Positions 21,551-27,603 of a DNA stretch of 27,603 bases are shown here, in pieces; within the stretch, counting starts at the first letter, position 1, and every line of letters starts with the position of its first letter. The notes under the pieces were generated by a model. That model was not told the DNA's origin. It did no database searches and saw only the letters and a program-made list of their open reading frames with translations. The stretch spans positions 1 through 27,603 of the forward strand of contig NZ_WXZL01000036.1 of assembly GCF_009982895.1 (NCBI RefSeq), read 5' to 3'. The position numbers and the translations under genes are program-made. The stretch comes from Deinococcus alpinitundrae (GTDB taxonomy: Bacteria > Deinococcota > Deinococci > Deinococcales > Deinococcaceae).

Positions 21551-23947
21551 TCAAGCTTGAGCGCCGCGAGGTGAGCGAGCGATGAACGCCTGATACTCTG
21601 CCCGGTAACGCGCCACCAAAGTTGAATTGCCGCTCTTCTCAATGAGGCGCAAGGCTTCCTCGAACGCTTCGTGGTCTCCTGTCAATTGTGCCAAATTGGC
21701 CAGGACTGTACCCAGCAGGAGTCTCTCCCCACCTTTCTTGGCGAGGGTCAACGCCTGCTTGTAGGCATGCTCGGCCTCCGAAATCTGATCCCCCCGGTGA
21801 TACAAGGCGCCGAGGTTATTCCAAGCTTTTGCAGATGTATTCAGTGAGCCGGATTCTTCGGCCAACTTTGCCGCTTCGTGGTAGGCCTGTACGGCTCCAG
21901 GCGCGTCTGCCCGTTGCTCACGGACCTGCCCCAGATTCAGCGTCGTACGGGCGCGCATCACCAGATTGTCACCGGCGGCCCGGAGCGCCTCGCTGAAGGC
22001 CGCTTCGGCATCCTCCCCAGCTGCACTCAAGGCGGCGGCCCGGTTGTTCAGCACGCCCGCCCAGCGGGCATTGTCGCCGAGCGTCTGCCAGAGTGTCGCG
22101 GCCCGGCGGTAGCGCTTTTCCGCACTGACGTAGTCGCCCTGCTGGAAGTCGAGATTGGCCAGGGTATTGAGCGCTTCGGCTCTGGCTTCGTCTTCTCCGT
22201 CCAGCGCGTCTTCTGCGTGTTGCCGCGCCAGATCCGGTTGTCCAAGTCGCCAGTACAGGGCCCCTTTCAGCGCAGAGACCGCCGGAGCAGGGAGCAGGCC
22301 AGTCAGCGTGAGGAGCGCCTCCTTGAACTGCCCAGCACGTTCCAGCGCGCGGGCATGCAGCAGGGAGAGCCGCTCGATTGGCGGCGCTTCACGCAGGGCT
22401 TCGGCCGCTTTTAAGGGAAAGCCACGCCTCAGGGCTTCTTCTGCCCAGGCCTGGTAGGCCCTTTGCACCATTTGAAGGTCTTGTTCCTTCCAAAGTGCAC
22501 GTGCCTTCTGGAAAAATGGCAGGGCAGCGGAGGCACTTAACTGTCTGGCGATTCGCAAGGCGAGATCGGCTTCCAACGTGGGTCGAGCAGCCAGAATACG
22601 CCGCGCCGCCGCCTGCCCGCGAACTTCTCCGGAAGGGTCGATGAAACCCCCGTCCATGAGTTGCTCCATTGCCACCGCAAGCTCAGGGGCATTCAGGTCG
22701 AGGGCCTGGCGAACGAGGGGAAGGTCAGGCAATTCCAGAAGCGTCAGGGCGGCGTAGAGCTGCTGGGCGTGTGACGACAGGCCCTGGATGCGGCTGTCCA
22801 GGGCCGTCTCGACGGGTTCTGAACGCAGCCAGGCATTCAATAAGCTGGGCAGACCTCCCGTGGCTTCAAATGCGCCTGGGAAGGCCGAGAGTTTCTGGGC
22901 CGTGAGCGGGCCAAGTTCCGTGCGTTCATCCACGGAAAAAGGTGGTTCTCCGCACGACGTGAGGATGACCGTGGCCCGCGTGCCCAGGTGCCGGAGCTGA
23001 GTGAGCAGCGCGCGGCTCTCCTCGTCCATGTTTTCCCAGTGGTCGAGGAGCCAGACGCCTTCCTGAGCGGCGAGGTGCCGCAGCAGGAGGGCCTCGTCTC
23101 CACGTTGAATCACCTGCTGAAGGAGGGGTTCCAGCGTGGCGTAAGGCAGGCCTGAACGCCCAGGCAGGAAGTGTCCCGTCAGCTGACGCAGCAAACTGCT
23201 TTTCCCCAGGCCGGAGCCGCCTTTAATCCAGCTCCAGCGGCCTGCCGGCAGGTGGCGCAAGCGGGCCAATTCCGCCTCTCGACCGACAAAACTCTGGCGC
23301 AGCCGTGCGCGCGCGGTTTCCACGTTCCCTTCAAACTTCAGGTCCCACTCGGCGGCCTGTTGCTGCGCCTCCTCCAGCAGAGGACTTTCACCAGCCAGCA
23401 GCAGTGGGATGGCGCGCAGCCAGAATTCTGGCGTGGGATCTGGCGCACCGAGCACGCGAACGGCCCGTTCCACCCACAGAGCTGAACTTTCAAAGTGGCC
23501 CATGGCGGCTTGCCGCTCGGCGAAGGCCAGTGCCGTCTCGCGCAAGGCCTCTGCGAGGGACTCGCGCTTGGCATACGCCCACTCTTCGAGCTCTGGTCCC
23601 CACTCCAGCAGTTCGGACGCATCCAGAAAAGCACCCTGATAGAGCTCGAAGGCCACCTGTGGCTGCTTGGCGCGAACGGCGCGTTCAAAGTCGAGGGCAT
23701 CGCATGGGAGGTCGGCCCACAAGCGCACGCCGTCGTCCTGCAAAACGTCCGGCACAGCCTGGCGAATCTGCCGGACCGCGACAGCAATGGAGTTGGTGGG
23801 GTTGCTGGCCTCGGGCCAGAACAGCTCACCTAGAAAACGCCGAGCCCGAGGACCTTCCAGGGTGAGATAGGTCAGCAGCAGGAGTGGTTTGGGACGCCCC
23901 AGGCCGCTGCCCTCCAGGGAGAGTCCTCCCAGGGTACGTAGGCGCAT
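21551..23947 (-). CDS. AfsR/SARP-like regulator: BTAD, P-loop ATPase and TPR domains
   Basis: The 798-aa protein starts with MRLRTLGGLSLEG and the FLGELFWPEA and SIAVAVRQIRQ segments found in DNA-binding plus bacterial transcriptional-activator (BTAD) modules. FVGREAELARL then precedes a Walker A motif GGSGLGKSS (residues about 243-251) and a Walker-B-like WLLDHWEN, marking a STAND-type NTPase. The C-terminal half has TPR-like repeats, for example AEALNTLANLDFQQGDYVSA, ARTTLNLGQVREQRADAPGA and AKAWNNLGALYHRGDQISEA. Such proteins sense a ligand or partner and activate transcription. I chose the ATG at 23947 over one 36 nt upstream because a TACACT box ends 6 nt before it (leaderless). The downstream protease gene may be a target or partner. 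Confidence 0.85.
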   Translation of the reverse strand: MRLRTLGGLSLEGSGLGRPKPLLLLTYLTLEGPRARRFLGELFWPEASNPTNSIAVAVRQIRQAVPDVLQDDGVRLWADLPCDALDFERAVRAKQPQVAFELYQGAFLDASELLEWGPELEEWAYAKRESLAEALRETALAFAERQAAMGHFESSALWVERAVRVLGAPDPTPEFWLRAIPLLLAGESPLLEEAQQQAAEWDLKFEGNVETARARLRQSFVGREAELARLRHLPAGRWSWIKGGSGLGKSSLLRQLTGHFLPGRSGLPYATLEPLLQQVIQRGDEALLLRHLAAQEGVWLLDHWENMDEESRALLTQLRHLGTRATVILTSCGEPPFSVDERTELGPLTAQKLSAFPGAFEATGGLPSLLNAWLRSEPVETALDSRIQGLSSHAQQLYAALTLLELPDLPLVRQALDLNAPELAVAMEQLMDGGFIDPSGEVRGQAAARRILAARPTLEADLALRIARQLSASAALPFFQKARALWKEQDLQMVQRAYQAWAEEALRRGFPLKAAEALREAPPIERLSLLHARALERAGQFKEALLTLTGLLPAPAVSALKGALYWRLGQPDLARQHAEDALDGEDEARAEALNTLANLDFQQGDYVSAEKRYRRAATLWQTLGDNARWAGVLNNRAAALSAAGEDAEAAFSEALRAAGDNLVMRARTTLNLGQVREQRADAPGAVQAYHEAAKLAEESGSLNTSAKAWNNLGALYHRGDQISEAEHAYKQALTLAKKGGERLLLGTVLANLAQLTGDHEAFEEALRLIEKSGNSTLVARYRAEYQAFIARSPRGAQA

Positions 23948-23953
23948 GCCGTC

Positions 23954-23959
23954 AGTGTA
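23954..23959 (-). promoter_or_regulatory. -10 box for a leaderless transcript of the AfsR-like gene
   Basis: On the minus strand TACACT is followed by 6 nt and the ATG at 23947. This matches the TAnnnT-plus-start arrangement of leaderless genes common in Deinococcus. No convincing ribosome-binding site is present, and the -35 region is weak. Confidence 0.5.
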
Positions 23960-24056
23960 GGGGATTTTCTGTGCCTTCACCATTTTTCACGACCCAGCTG
24001 CTTGGCGAATATCATTTCCCAGATACGAGCTGCACCGAATCAACTGCGGAGTTATA

Positions 24057-24650
24057 GAGGTCACTTCGAGATCCGTGCGCCCTCCTCCGCTAGGGAGATA
24101 GCCGGGGTCCGGAACACGCCGGTATACCCATCATTTCGGGAACAACAGTGCCGCTCAGCGGTGCCGGTGGACGATCTTCATCACAGTGTTCTTGCTCGTA
24201 TCGCAATTTCAGGACCCTGGTCTGATAGCGATCGGCCTTGACTCGCACGCTAAGGCTGCCAGCCAAACTTGACCCCACGTTGCTGGGCAGAGGCTACACC
24301 TGAGCGGATGCGTTCCCGCAGCAAGTCACGCTCGAACTCAGCCAGTACGGCCATCAGAGACGCGAACAGCTTGCCCTGGGGCGCGCGTAGGTCAAACTGC
24401 AAGCCGGTCTGCGCGATCACCGAGACGCCGCACGCCTCCAGTTCCTGAAAGGTACTCAGCAGGTCGGTCGTGAACCGACCCCAGCGGGTCAGCTCCGTCG
24501 CCAGCACGACTCTGATCTGCCTGGCCCGCACCAGCGCCAGGACCTTGCCGCGCTCAATCCGGTCGTCTTTGCTGCCTGAGGCGGTCTCCTTGAAGACCGC
24601 CACGTTTGCCCCTTAGCGTAGTAGGGGCGCACGGATCTCGAAGTGACCCC
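24057..24650. mobile_element. Tn3-type mini-element with terminal inverted repeats
   Basis: The right inverted repeat, read as the reverse complement of 24612-24650, begins GGGGTCACTTCGAGATCCGT and ends TACTACGCTAAGG. The left one at 24057-24094 begins GAGGTCACTTCGAGATCCGT and ends CCTCCGCTAGG. The length (38-39 bp), the GGGG start and the ACGCTAAG inner end are hallmarks of Tn3-family termini. Only a broken resolvase lies between them, and no transposase. No 5-bp target duplication is visible. It is best described as an internally deleted Tn3 derivative that could only move with a transposase supplied in trans. Confidence 0.75.
24155..24605 (-). pseudogene. Serine recombinase (Tn3-type resolvase), truncated
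   Basis: The minus strand reads ETASGSKDDRIERGKVLALV, VVLATELTRWGRFTTDLLST, LEACGVSVIAQTGLQFDLRA and LMAVLAEFERDLLRERIRSG, the core and E-helix of a resolvase catalytic domain. The N-terminal strand with the nucleophilic Ser (YxRVS) is missing because the frame begins at the inverted repeat. After GVKFGWQP a stop appears. Another frame gives VRVKADRYQTRVLKLR and, after an apparent small deletion, SKNTVMKIVHRHR, the end of the DNA-binding helix-turn-helix, stopping at 24155. It is inactive as a recombinase. Confidence 0.8.
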
Positions 24651-24737
24651 TGTTTGCAAGACAAAGAAAACGGCTGCGGCGATCGAACTTGCGCAGCCAG
24701 AGACGACTCTTAACCACCCTCTTCTGGCAACAGCGCT

Positions 24738-26144
24738 TTAGAGCGTGGCCTTGCGCCACCGCCCAGACCAGAATCTCCAGGCATAGCTCATCGAGAGCAG
24801 CGCAATGTACAGCAGGGCCGCCGCCCAGGCACCTGTTACTCCATACCGGGGAGCCAGCCAGGACGCCCCCGGCACCATCAGTAGCCATGCACCGCCCAGC
24901 GTGACAAGCAGCCGAAAGCGGGTGTCTCCAGCCCCGCTGAGCGCCCCCCCCAGCACGATGCCCACCCCGTCGATCAGTTGATAGCCCGCCATCACTCCCA
25001 GCACCGACACCCCAAGATCCAACACCTTGGCGTCGCGGCTGAACAGACCGATCAGCGTGCGCGGAATCAGCAGGAAGGCCATCGTCAGCACCAGCATCAG
25101 GCCTGCGGACAGCCCGGCCCCACGCCAGCCGATGCGCGCCGCCAGATCAGGCTGCCTCGCCCCCAGCGCACGCGACACCAGACTGGAGGTGCTGGCACTC
25201 AGGGCGAACGCGGGCAGAAAGCCAAACGAGGCAAACTGGTTGGCGATCTGCGAGGCGGCCAGTTCGGTGGGGCCAAGCCGGGCGATGATGCCTAGGAAGG
25301 TGGTGAAGGCTCCCACGTCCGCCAGATCGGTGAGTCCGGCGGGCAGCGAGATCCGGGCCACCGAGCCCAGTTCCGTCCGAGTGGGCCGTACGAACCACAG
25401 CCGCCCGTACTGCGGGCGATACATTCGCAGCAGCAGCCAGAAGGCCAGCGCGCCCTGAAGGCAGACGGCCACCACGCTGCCCCACGCTGCGCCCGAGACT
25501 CCCCAATGGAAGCCGAACACGAACAAACCCGCCAGTAGCGCGTTGACCCCCACCAGCATCCATGACAGCAGCATCGGCGTGCGGGTGTTGCCCAGCCCCA
25601 GCATCACAGATAGGCAGGCGGTACCGAGCAGCATCAACGGCAGTTCCAAGACGCGAATGACGGCGTAGGTCTGCGCGACCCGCAGAATCTCAAGGCCAGG
25701 GTTCAGCAACCGCAGCGCGCTGCCGAGCAGCCAGGGCGCGATCAGTAGGAGCGGCAGGCCGACCAGCGACAGACTCAGGAAAACGCTCGCCCAGCGCAGA
25801 ATGCCCGCCGGGTCGCCCGCTCCCAGCGAGCGCGCCACGAAGGTGGCGGCGGTGTTGAGGGCACTGCGAAACAACAGCGGCATTGTGAACAGCACCAGCG
25901 ACGCCAAACCCACTGCGCCCACCTCCAGGACGCCCAGATGGCCCATATACAGGGTGTCGGTAAAACCTACGGCGGTATAAGCCAAGTTGCTCACGATCAG
26001 TGGCCAAGCCAGCGACGCCAGCTCACGAGTATTGCCTCGCGGAGCAAGCGATTGGGCAGGCTCGGCCCCAGGTGGGGGGCGCGCGGGTTCGGCTGGGAGC
26101 GTGACGACTGGAGCGGCTTCGACGGGGACGGGAGATTCGGGCAC
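24738..26144 (-). CDS. MATE-family efflux transporter
   Basis: The 468-aa protein has a Pro/Ala-rich cytoplasmic N-tail of about 40 residues followed by twelve likely membrane helices in two related halves. Signature regions include LAWPLIVSNLAYTAVGFTDT (helix 1), YMGHLGVLEVGAVGLA, LNTAATFVARSLGAGDPAG and, in the second half, ISLPAGLTDLADVGAFTTFL and SASTSSLVSRALGARQPDLA. MATE proteins export cationic drugs or metabolites using H+ or Na+ gradients; the substrate is not predictable here. The start is taken as GTG 26144, 6 nt after a TAAGCT -10 box (leaderless). The Tn3-type mini-element ends 87 bp after the gene, and an IS3 element ends just upstream of its promoter. Confidence 0.9.
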   Translation of the reverse strand: MPESPVPVEAAPVVTLPAEPARPPPGAEPAQSLAPRGNTRELASLAWPLIVSNLAYTAVGFTDTLYMGHLGVLEVGAVGLASLVLFTMPLLFRSALNTAATFVARSLGAGDPAGILRWASVFLSLSLVGLPLLLIAPWLLGSALRLLNPGLEILRVAQTYAVIRVLELPLMLLGTACLSVMLGLGNTRTPMLLSWMLVGVNALLAGLFVFGFHWGVSGAAWGSVVAVCLQGALAFWLLLRMYRPQYGRLWFVRPTRTELGSVARISLPAGLTDLADVGAFTTFLGIIARLGPTELAASQIANQFASFGFLPAFALSASTSSLVSRALGARQPDLAARIGWRGAGLSAGLMLVLTMAFLLIPRTLIGLFSRDAKVLDLGVSVLGVMAGYQLIDGVGIVLGGALSGAGDTRFRLLVTLGGAWLLMVPGASWLAPRYGVTGAWAAALLYIALLSMSYAWRFWSGRWRKATL

Positions 26145-26150
26145 AGAGCG

Positions 26151-26180
26151 AGCTTAGGACGCGAGCGCGTTCAGGAACAA
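26151..26180 (-). promoter_or_regulatory. Leaderless promoter of the MATE gene
   Basis: On the minus strand TTGTTC (26180-26175) and TAAGCT (26156-26151) are 18 nt apart, and the GTG start follows the -10 box after 6 nt. The IS3 element ends at 26189, only 8 nt upstream of the -35 box, so the core promoter is intact but anything upstream has been replaced. Confidence 0.5.
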
Positions 26181-26218
26181 CCCGCCATTGAGCCTGGGTC
26201 GGTTTTGCGCACGTCTGG

Positions 26219-27125
26219 TTAAGCCACCCGAGCTTGGCGCTCGAACTCCAGGGGTGTCAAGTCGTTCAGCGTGGAGTGGCGTCGGTGCCGGTTGTAGAAC
26301 ACCGAGGGTGGACTCGAAGATCGCCTGCCGGGCCACAGCCCGGCTTTCAAAAGGAGCGCCGTCGAGGCGTTCTCGTTTCAGTGTCCTGAAAAAGCTTTCC
26401 AGCACACTGTTGTCCCAGCAATTTCCCTGACGGCTCATGTTGCCCTGAGCGCCGATGCGGGCCAATTCTGCCTGAAACACCTTACTGACGGATTGGCTTC
26501 TTGGGCAGAACGGACGCCCATGAGGACGCCTGCCCGCTTCCACGGTCGCTGTGGTGAAGCAGTCTAGCTGGCGGTGTCCGCACGGACACCGCCAGCTGAA
26601 GGGCGGCGAGGCGCAGGGGAGCCAGCATCTGGCGGTCCACCTTCCGGCCGACCACTGCCCGTGAATGCAGGTCGAGGGTGACCGCCAGGTCGAGCCAGCC
26701 CTCTTTCGTCGGGCTGAACGTCAGATCCGACGCCCAGACGGTATTCGCGTTCTGGACATCAACTTCTCGGTTCAATAGGTTGGGGCAGACCGCGGGTCCG
26801 TGGTCGCTGTCGGTGGTTCGGACGCATCGACGCGGTCCTTTCGCCCGCAGGCTGCTGCGGCGCCTGAGGCGGGAGATCCGCTTCCTGGACATCCGCTGAC
26901 CCTTGGCACGAAGATCGGCCTGGAGGCGGGGCGTTCCATAGCGCCCCTTGCTGGCCTGGTGAAGCTCACGGATGCGCTGCTCGAGCAGCGCATCCTGGAC
27001 TTGGTGATCCGCCAGGGGCCTTCGTGGCCAGCTGTCATACGCGCTCGTGGAGACGCCTAAAACCCTGCACAGCATGTTGAGCGGGTATTTGGCGCGCCAC
27101 AGCTTGATGAACAGGTCTCTCAGCG
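26219..27125 (-). pseudogene. IS3-family transposase OrfB, broken
   Basis: The minus strand gives LRDLFIKLWRAKYPLNMLCR, VLGVSTSAYDSWPRRPLADH, GRYGTPRLQADLRAKGQRMS and VWASDLTFSPTKEGWLDLAV (first catalytic Asp), then LLHHSDRGS (second Asp). There a 40-nt hairpin (copy E) breaks the frame. The rest, QSVSKVFQAELARIGAQGNM and CWDNSVLESFFRTLKRERLD with the catalytic Glu, follows in another frame. A one-base loss near 26300 then hides the normal tail YNRHRRHSTLNDLTPLEFER, which stops at TAA 26219. Normal expression would need a -1 frameshift from OrfA. Confidence 0.88.
26499..26536 (-). repeat. Short bulged hairpin element, copy E (type 2)
   Basis: On the minus strand it begins CGGGCAGGCGTCCTCATGGG and ends CGTCCGTTCTGCCCAAGA. 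It has GAAG on both flanks. Removing 40 nt restores the OrfB frame as RGSQSVSKVFQAE, so the empty site is well defined. Confidence 0.88.
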
Positions 27126-27147
27126 TATGGTCTCTTTGGCAAAGAAG

Positions 27148-27221
27148 CGGGCAGGCCCCATACGGGAGGAGTGGCGTCCTCAAGGACGTCCGTTCACGAC
27201 GAGGGTGCTGTTCTGCACAAG
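27148..27221 (+). repeat. Short bulged hairpin element, copy F (type 1), split by a second element
   Basis: The outer left half CGGGCAGGCCCCATACGGG (27148-27166) and right half GGGTGCTGTTCTGCACAAG (27203-27221) together make a type-1 copy with GGG repeated at the break. The 5' flank is GAAG and the 3' flank ACAG. Confidence 0.8.
27167..27202 (+). repeat. Nested hairpin element inside copy F (type 2, divergent)
   Basis: The core GGCGTCCTCAAGGACGTCCG closely matches the type-2 core of copy E (GGCGTCCTCATGGGCGTCCG). It sits in the GGG of the type-1 hairpin, with GGG on both sides. Its feet (AGGAGT and ACGACGA) have drifted from the consensus. Confidence 0.7.
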
Positions 27222-27557
27222 ACAGGCTGCGGCTTTTTTTAAGATCTCGCGCTCCTGGCGCAGGATTTCATTCTCCTTCCGGAGCCGTTTGAGTTCCTGC
27301 TGCGCTGTGGTCGAGGCTTGATCACCTTGGCCAGGAAAGGCCTGTTCACCCGCGTCCTGTGTGGCCTTGATCCATTTCCGCAGGGCTGAGCGCCCGATGC
27401 CCAGATCTCGAGCGGCGCTGGTGATGTGTTCTGTAGACTGAGCCAGTCTCACAGCGTCTCGCTTGAACTCGGCGGTGTACGTTCTGCGATTGGTCATGGT
27501 CGTGCCTCCTATGATCGGGGCTTCACTCCATGTGCGCAAAACTAACTCACTCTCAGA

Positions 27558-27603
27558 AGCAGACCTGCCGCTGGAGAACGCGCCGCGAGCGCGTTGTCCA
27601 GCG
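27558..27603. repeat. Terminal copy of the window-end hairpin repeat
   Basis: The reverse complement matches bases 1-46 with three differences (43 of 46). The hairpin arms here have one mismatch. The shared segment extends beyond the hairpin through CAGGTCTGCT and stops 2 nt before the IS3 end. Confidence 0.9.

Larger units (their letters stand above)
27120..27497 (-). pseudogene. IS3-family OrfA, C-terminus disrupted
   Basis: From ATG 27497, which has AGGAGG 6-7 nt upstream, the minus strand reads MTNRRTYTAEFKRDAVRLAQ, then SAARDLGIGRSALRKWIKAT (the helix-turn-helix) and a leucine-zipper-like QQELKRLRKENEILRQEREI followed by LKKAAA. In the family this continues FFAKE. Here a nested double hairpin (27148-27221) enters after AAA and gives CLVQNSTLVVNGRP before a stop at 27180. 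The original end FFAKETIR with TGA at 27120-27122 remains beyond the insertion. Confidence 0.85.
26189..27555 (-). mobile_element. IS3-family insertion sequence, inactive
   Basis: The ends are TGAGCCTGGGTCGGTTTTGC followed by GCAC (from 26189) and, as the reverse complement of the right end at 27555, TGAGAGTGAGTTAGTTTTGC followed by GCAC. They share the TG start and a GTTTTGCGCAC core, as expected of IS3 inverted repeats. The length is 1367 bp including two hairpin insertions, one of them nested. Flanking triplets do not match, so no target duplication is seen. The right flank (27558-27603) is the same hairpin repeat that opens the window. Confidence 0.85.

Noticed and set aside
24666..24703. 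GGCTGCG/CGCAGCC stem after the MATE gene as a terminator
   Set aside because: The stem is short, the loop is long (about 13 nt) and no T-run follows on either strand.
842..27221. Short repeated hairpins as a CRISPR array
   Set aside because: The copies are kilobases apart, in both orientations, inside transposase genes, with no regular spacers and no cas genes.

Overview
The window looks like GC-rich chromosomal or megaplasmid DNA from the Deinococcus lineage. This is an inference from the high GC content and codon use, the IS5/IS6/IS3/IS4/IS1182-type insertion sequences, and two genes whose start codon lies only 6 nt after a TAnnnT -10 box (leaderless style). Both ends of the window carry the same 46-nt hairpin-bearing repeat in opposite orientation (43 of 46 identical), so the window may be a contig broken at a repeat.

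Layout. Positions 1-4660 are an insertion-sequence graveyard: an IS3 remnant, an IS5-family copy (389-1314) inserted into an IS4-like transposase remnant, a lower-GC polysaccharide-polymerase-like membrane gene (1683-3053), a dead IS6-family copy (3275-4152) and the right half of an IS4-like element. A free-standing NAD-dependent epimerase/dehydratase gene (4982-5935) follows, then a second dead IS6 copy (5964-6922).

Positions 7128-17311 are one co-directional carbohydrate locus: a secreted GH130 enzyme, a LacI-type regulator with a promoter and a palindromic operator in front of it, two CUT1-type ABC sugar permeases, a sugar-binding protein, two secreted proteins of unknown activity (a 449-aa protein with a calcium-loop-like motif and an 804-aa alpha/alpha-toroid-like protein with a C-terminal binding module), and a cytoplasmic GH130 phosphorylase. 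The likely logic is extracellular trimming of a mannose-containing glycan, ABC import of the oligosaccharide and intracellular phosphorolysis. No ABC ATPase is present, so one is presumably shared from elsewhere. Positions 17340-19945 are again debris: a possible metallo-hydrolase remnant, an IS1182-type fragment, a third dead IS6 copy, a membrane-protein tail, a dead IS5-type transposase and a truncated hypothetical gene.

Positions 20065-23947 hold an AfsR/SARP-like regulator (BTAD, P-loop ATPase, TPR) followed by a subtilisin-like lipoprotein on the minus strand, probably one operon. Positions 24057-24650 are a Tn3-type mini-element with 38-39 bp terminal inverted repeats and only a broken resolvase inside. 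A MATE efflux gene (24738-26144) and an IS3-family element (26189-27555) close the window.

The most striking signal is a family of about 39-40 nt bulged hairpins, in at least two sequence subtypes, present eight times. Every copy lies inside an insertion sequence (seven interrupt transposase codons directly and one is nested inside another copy). Seven of the copies sit directly 3' of an AG dinucleotide, and comparison with uninterrupted reading frames indicates insertion without loss of target sequence. This resembles REP/IS200-IS605-type hairpin mobility, but no enzyme for it is encoded here.
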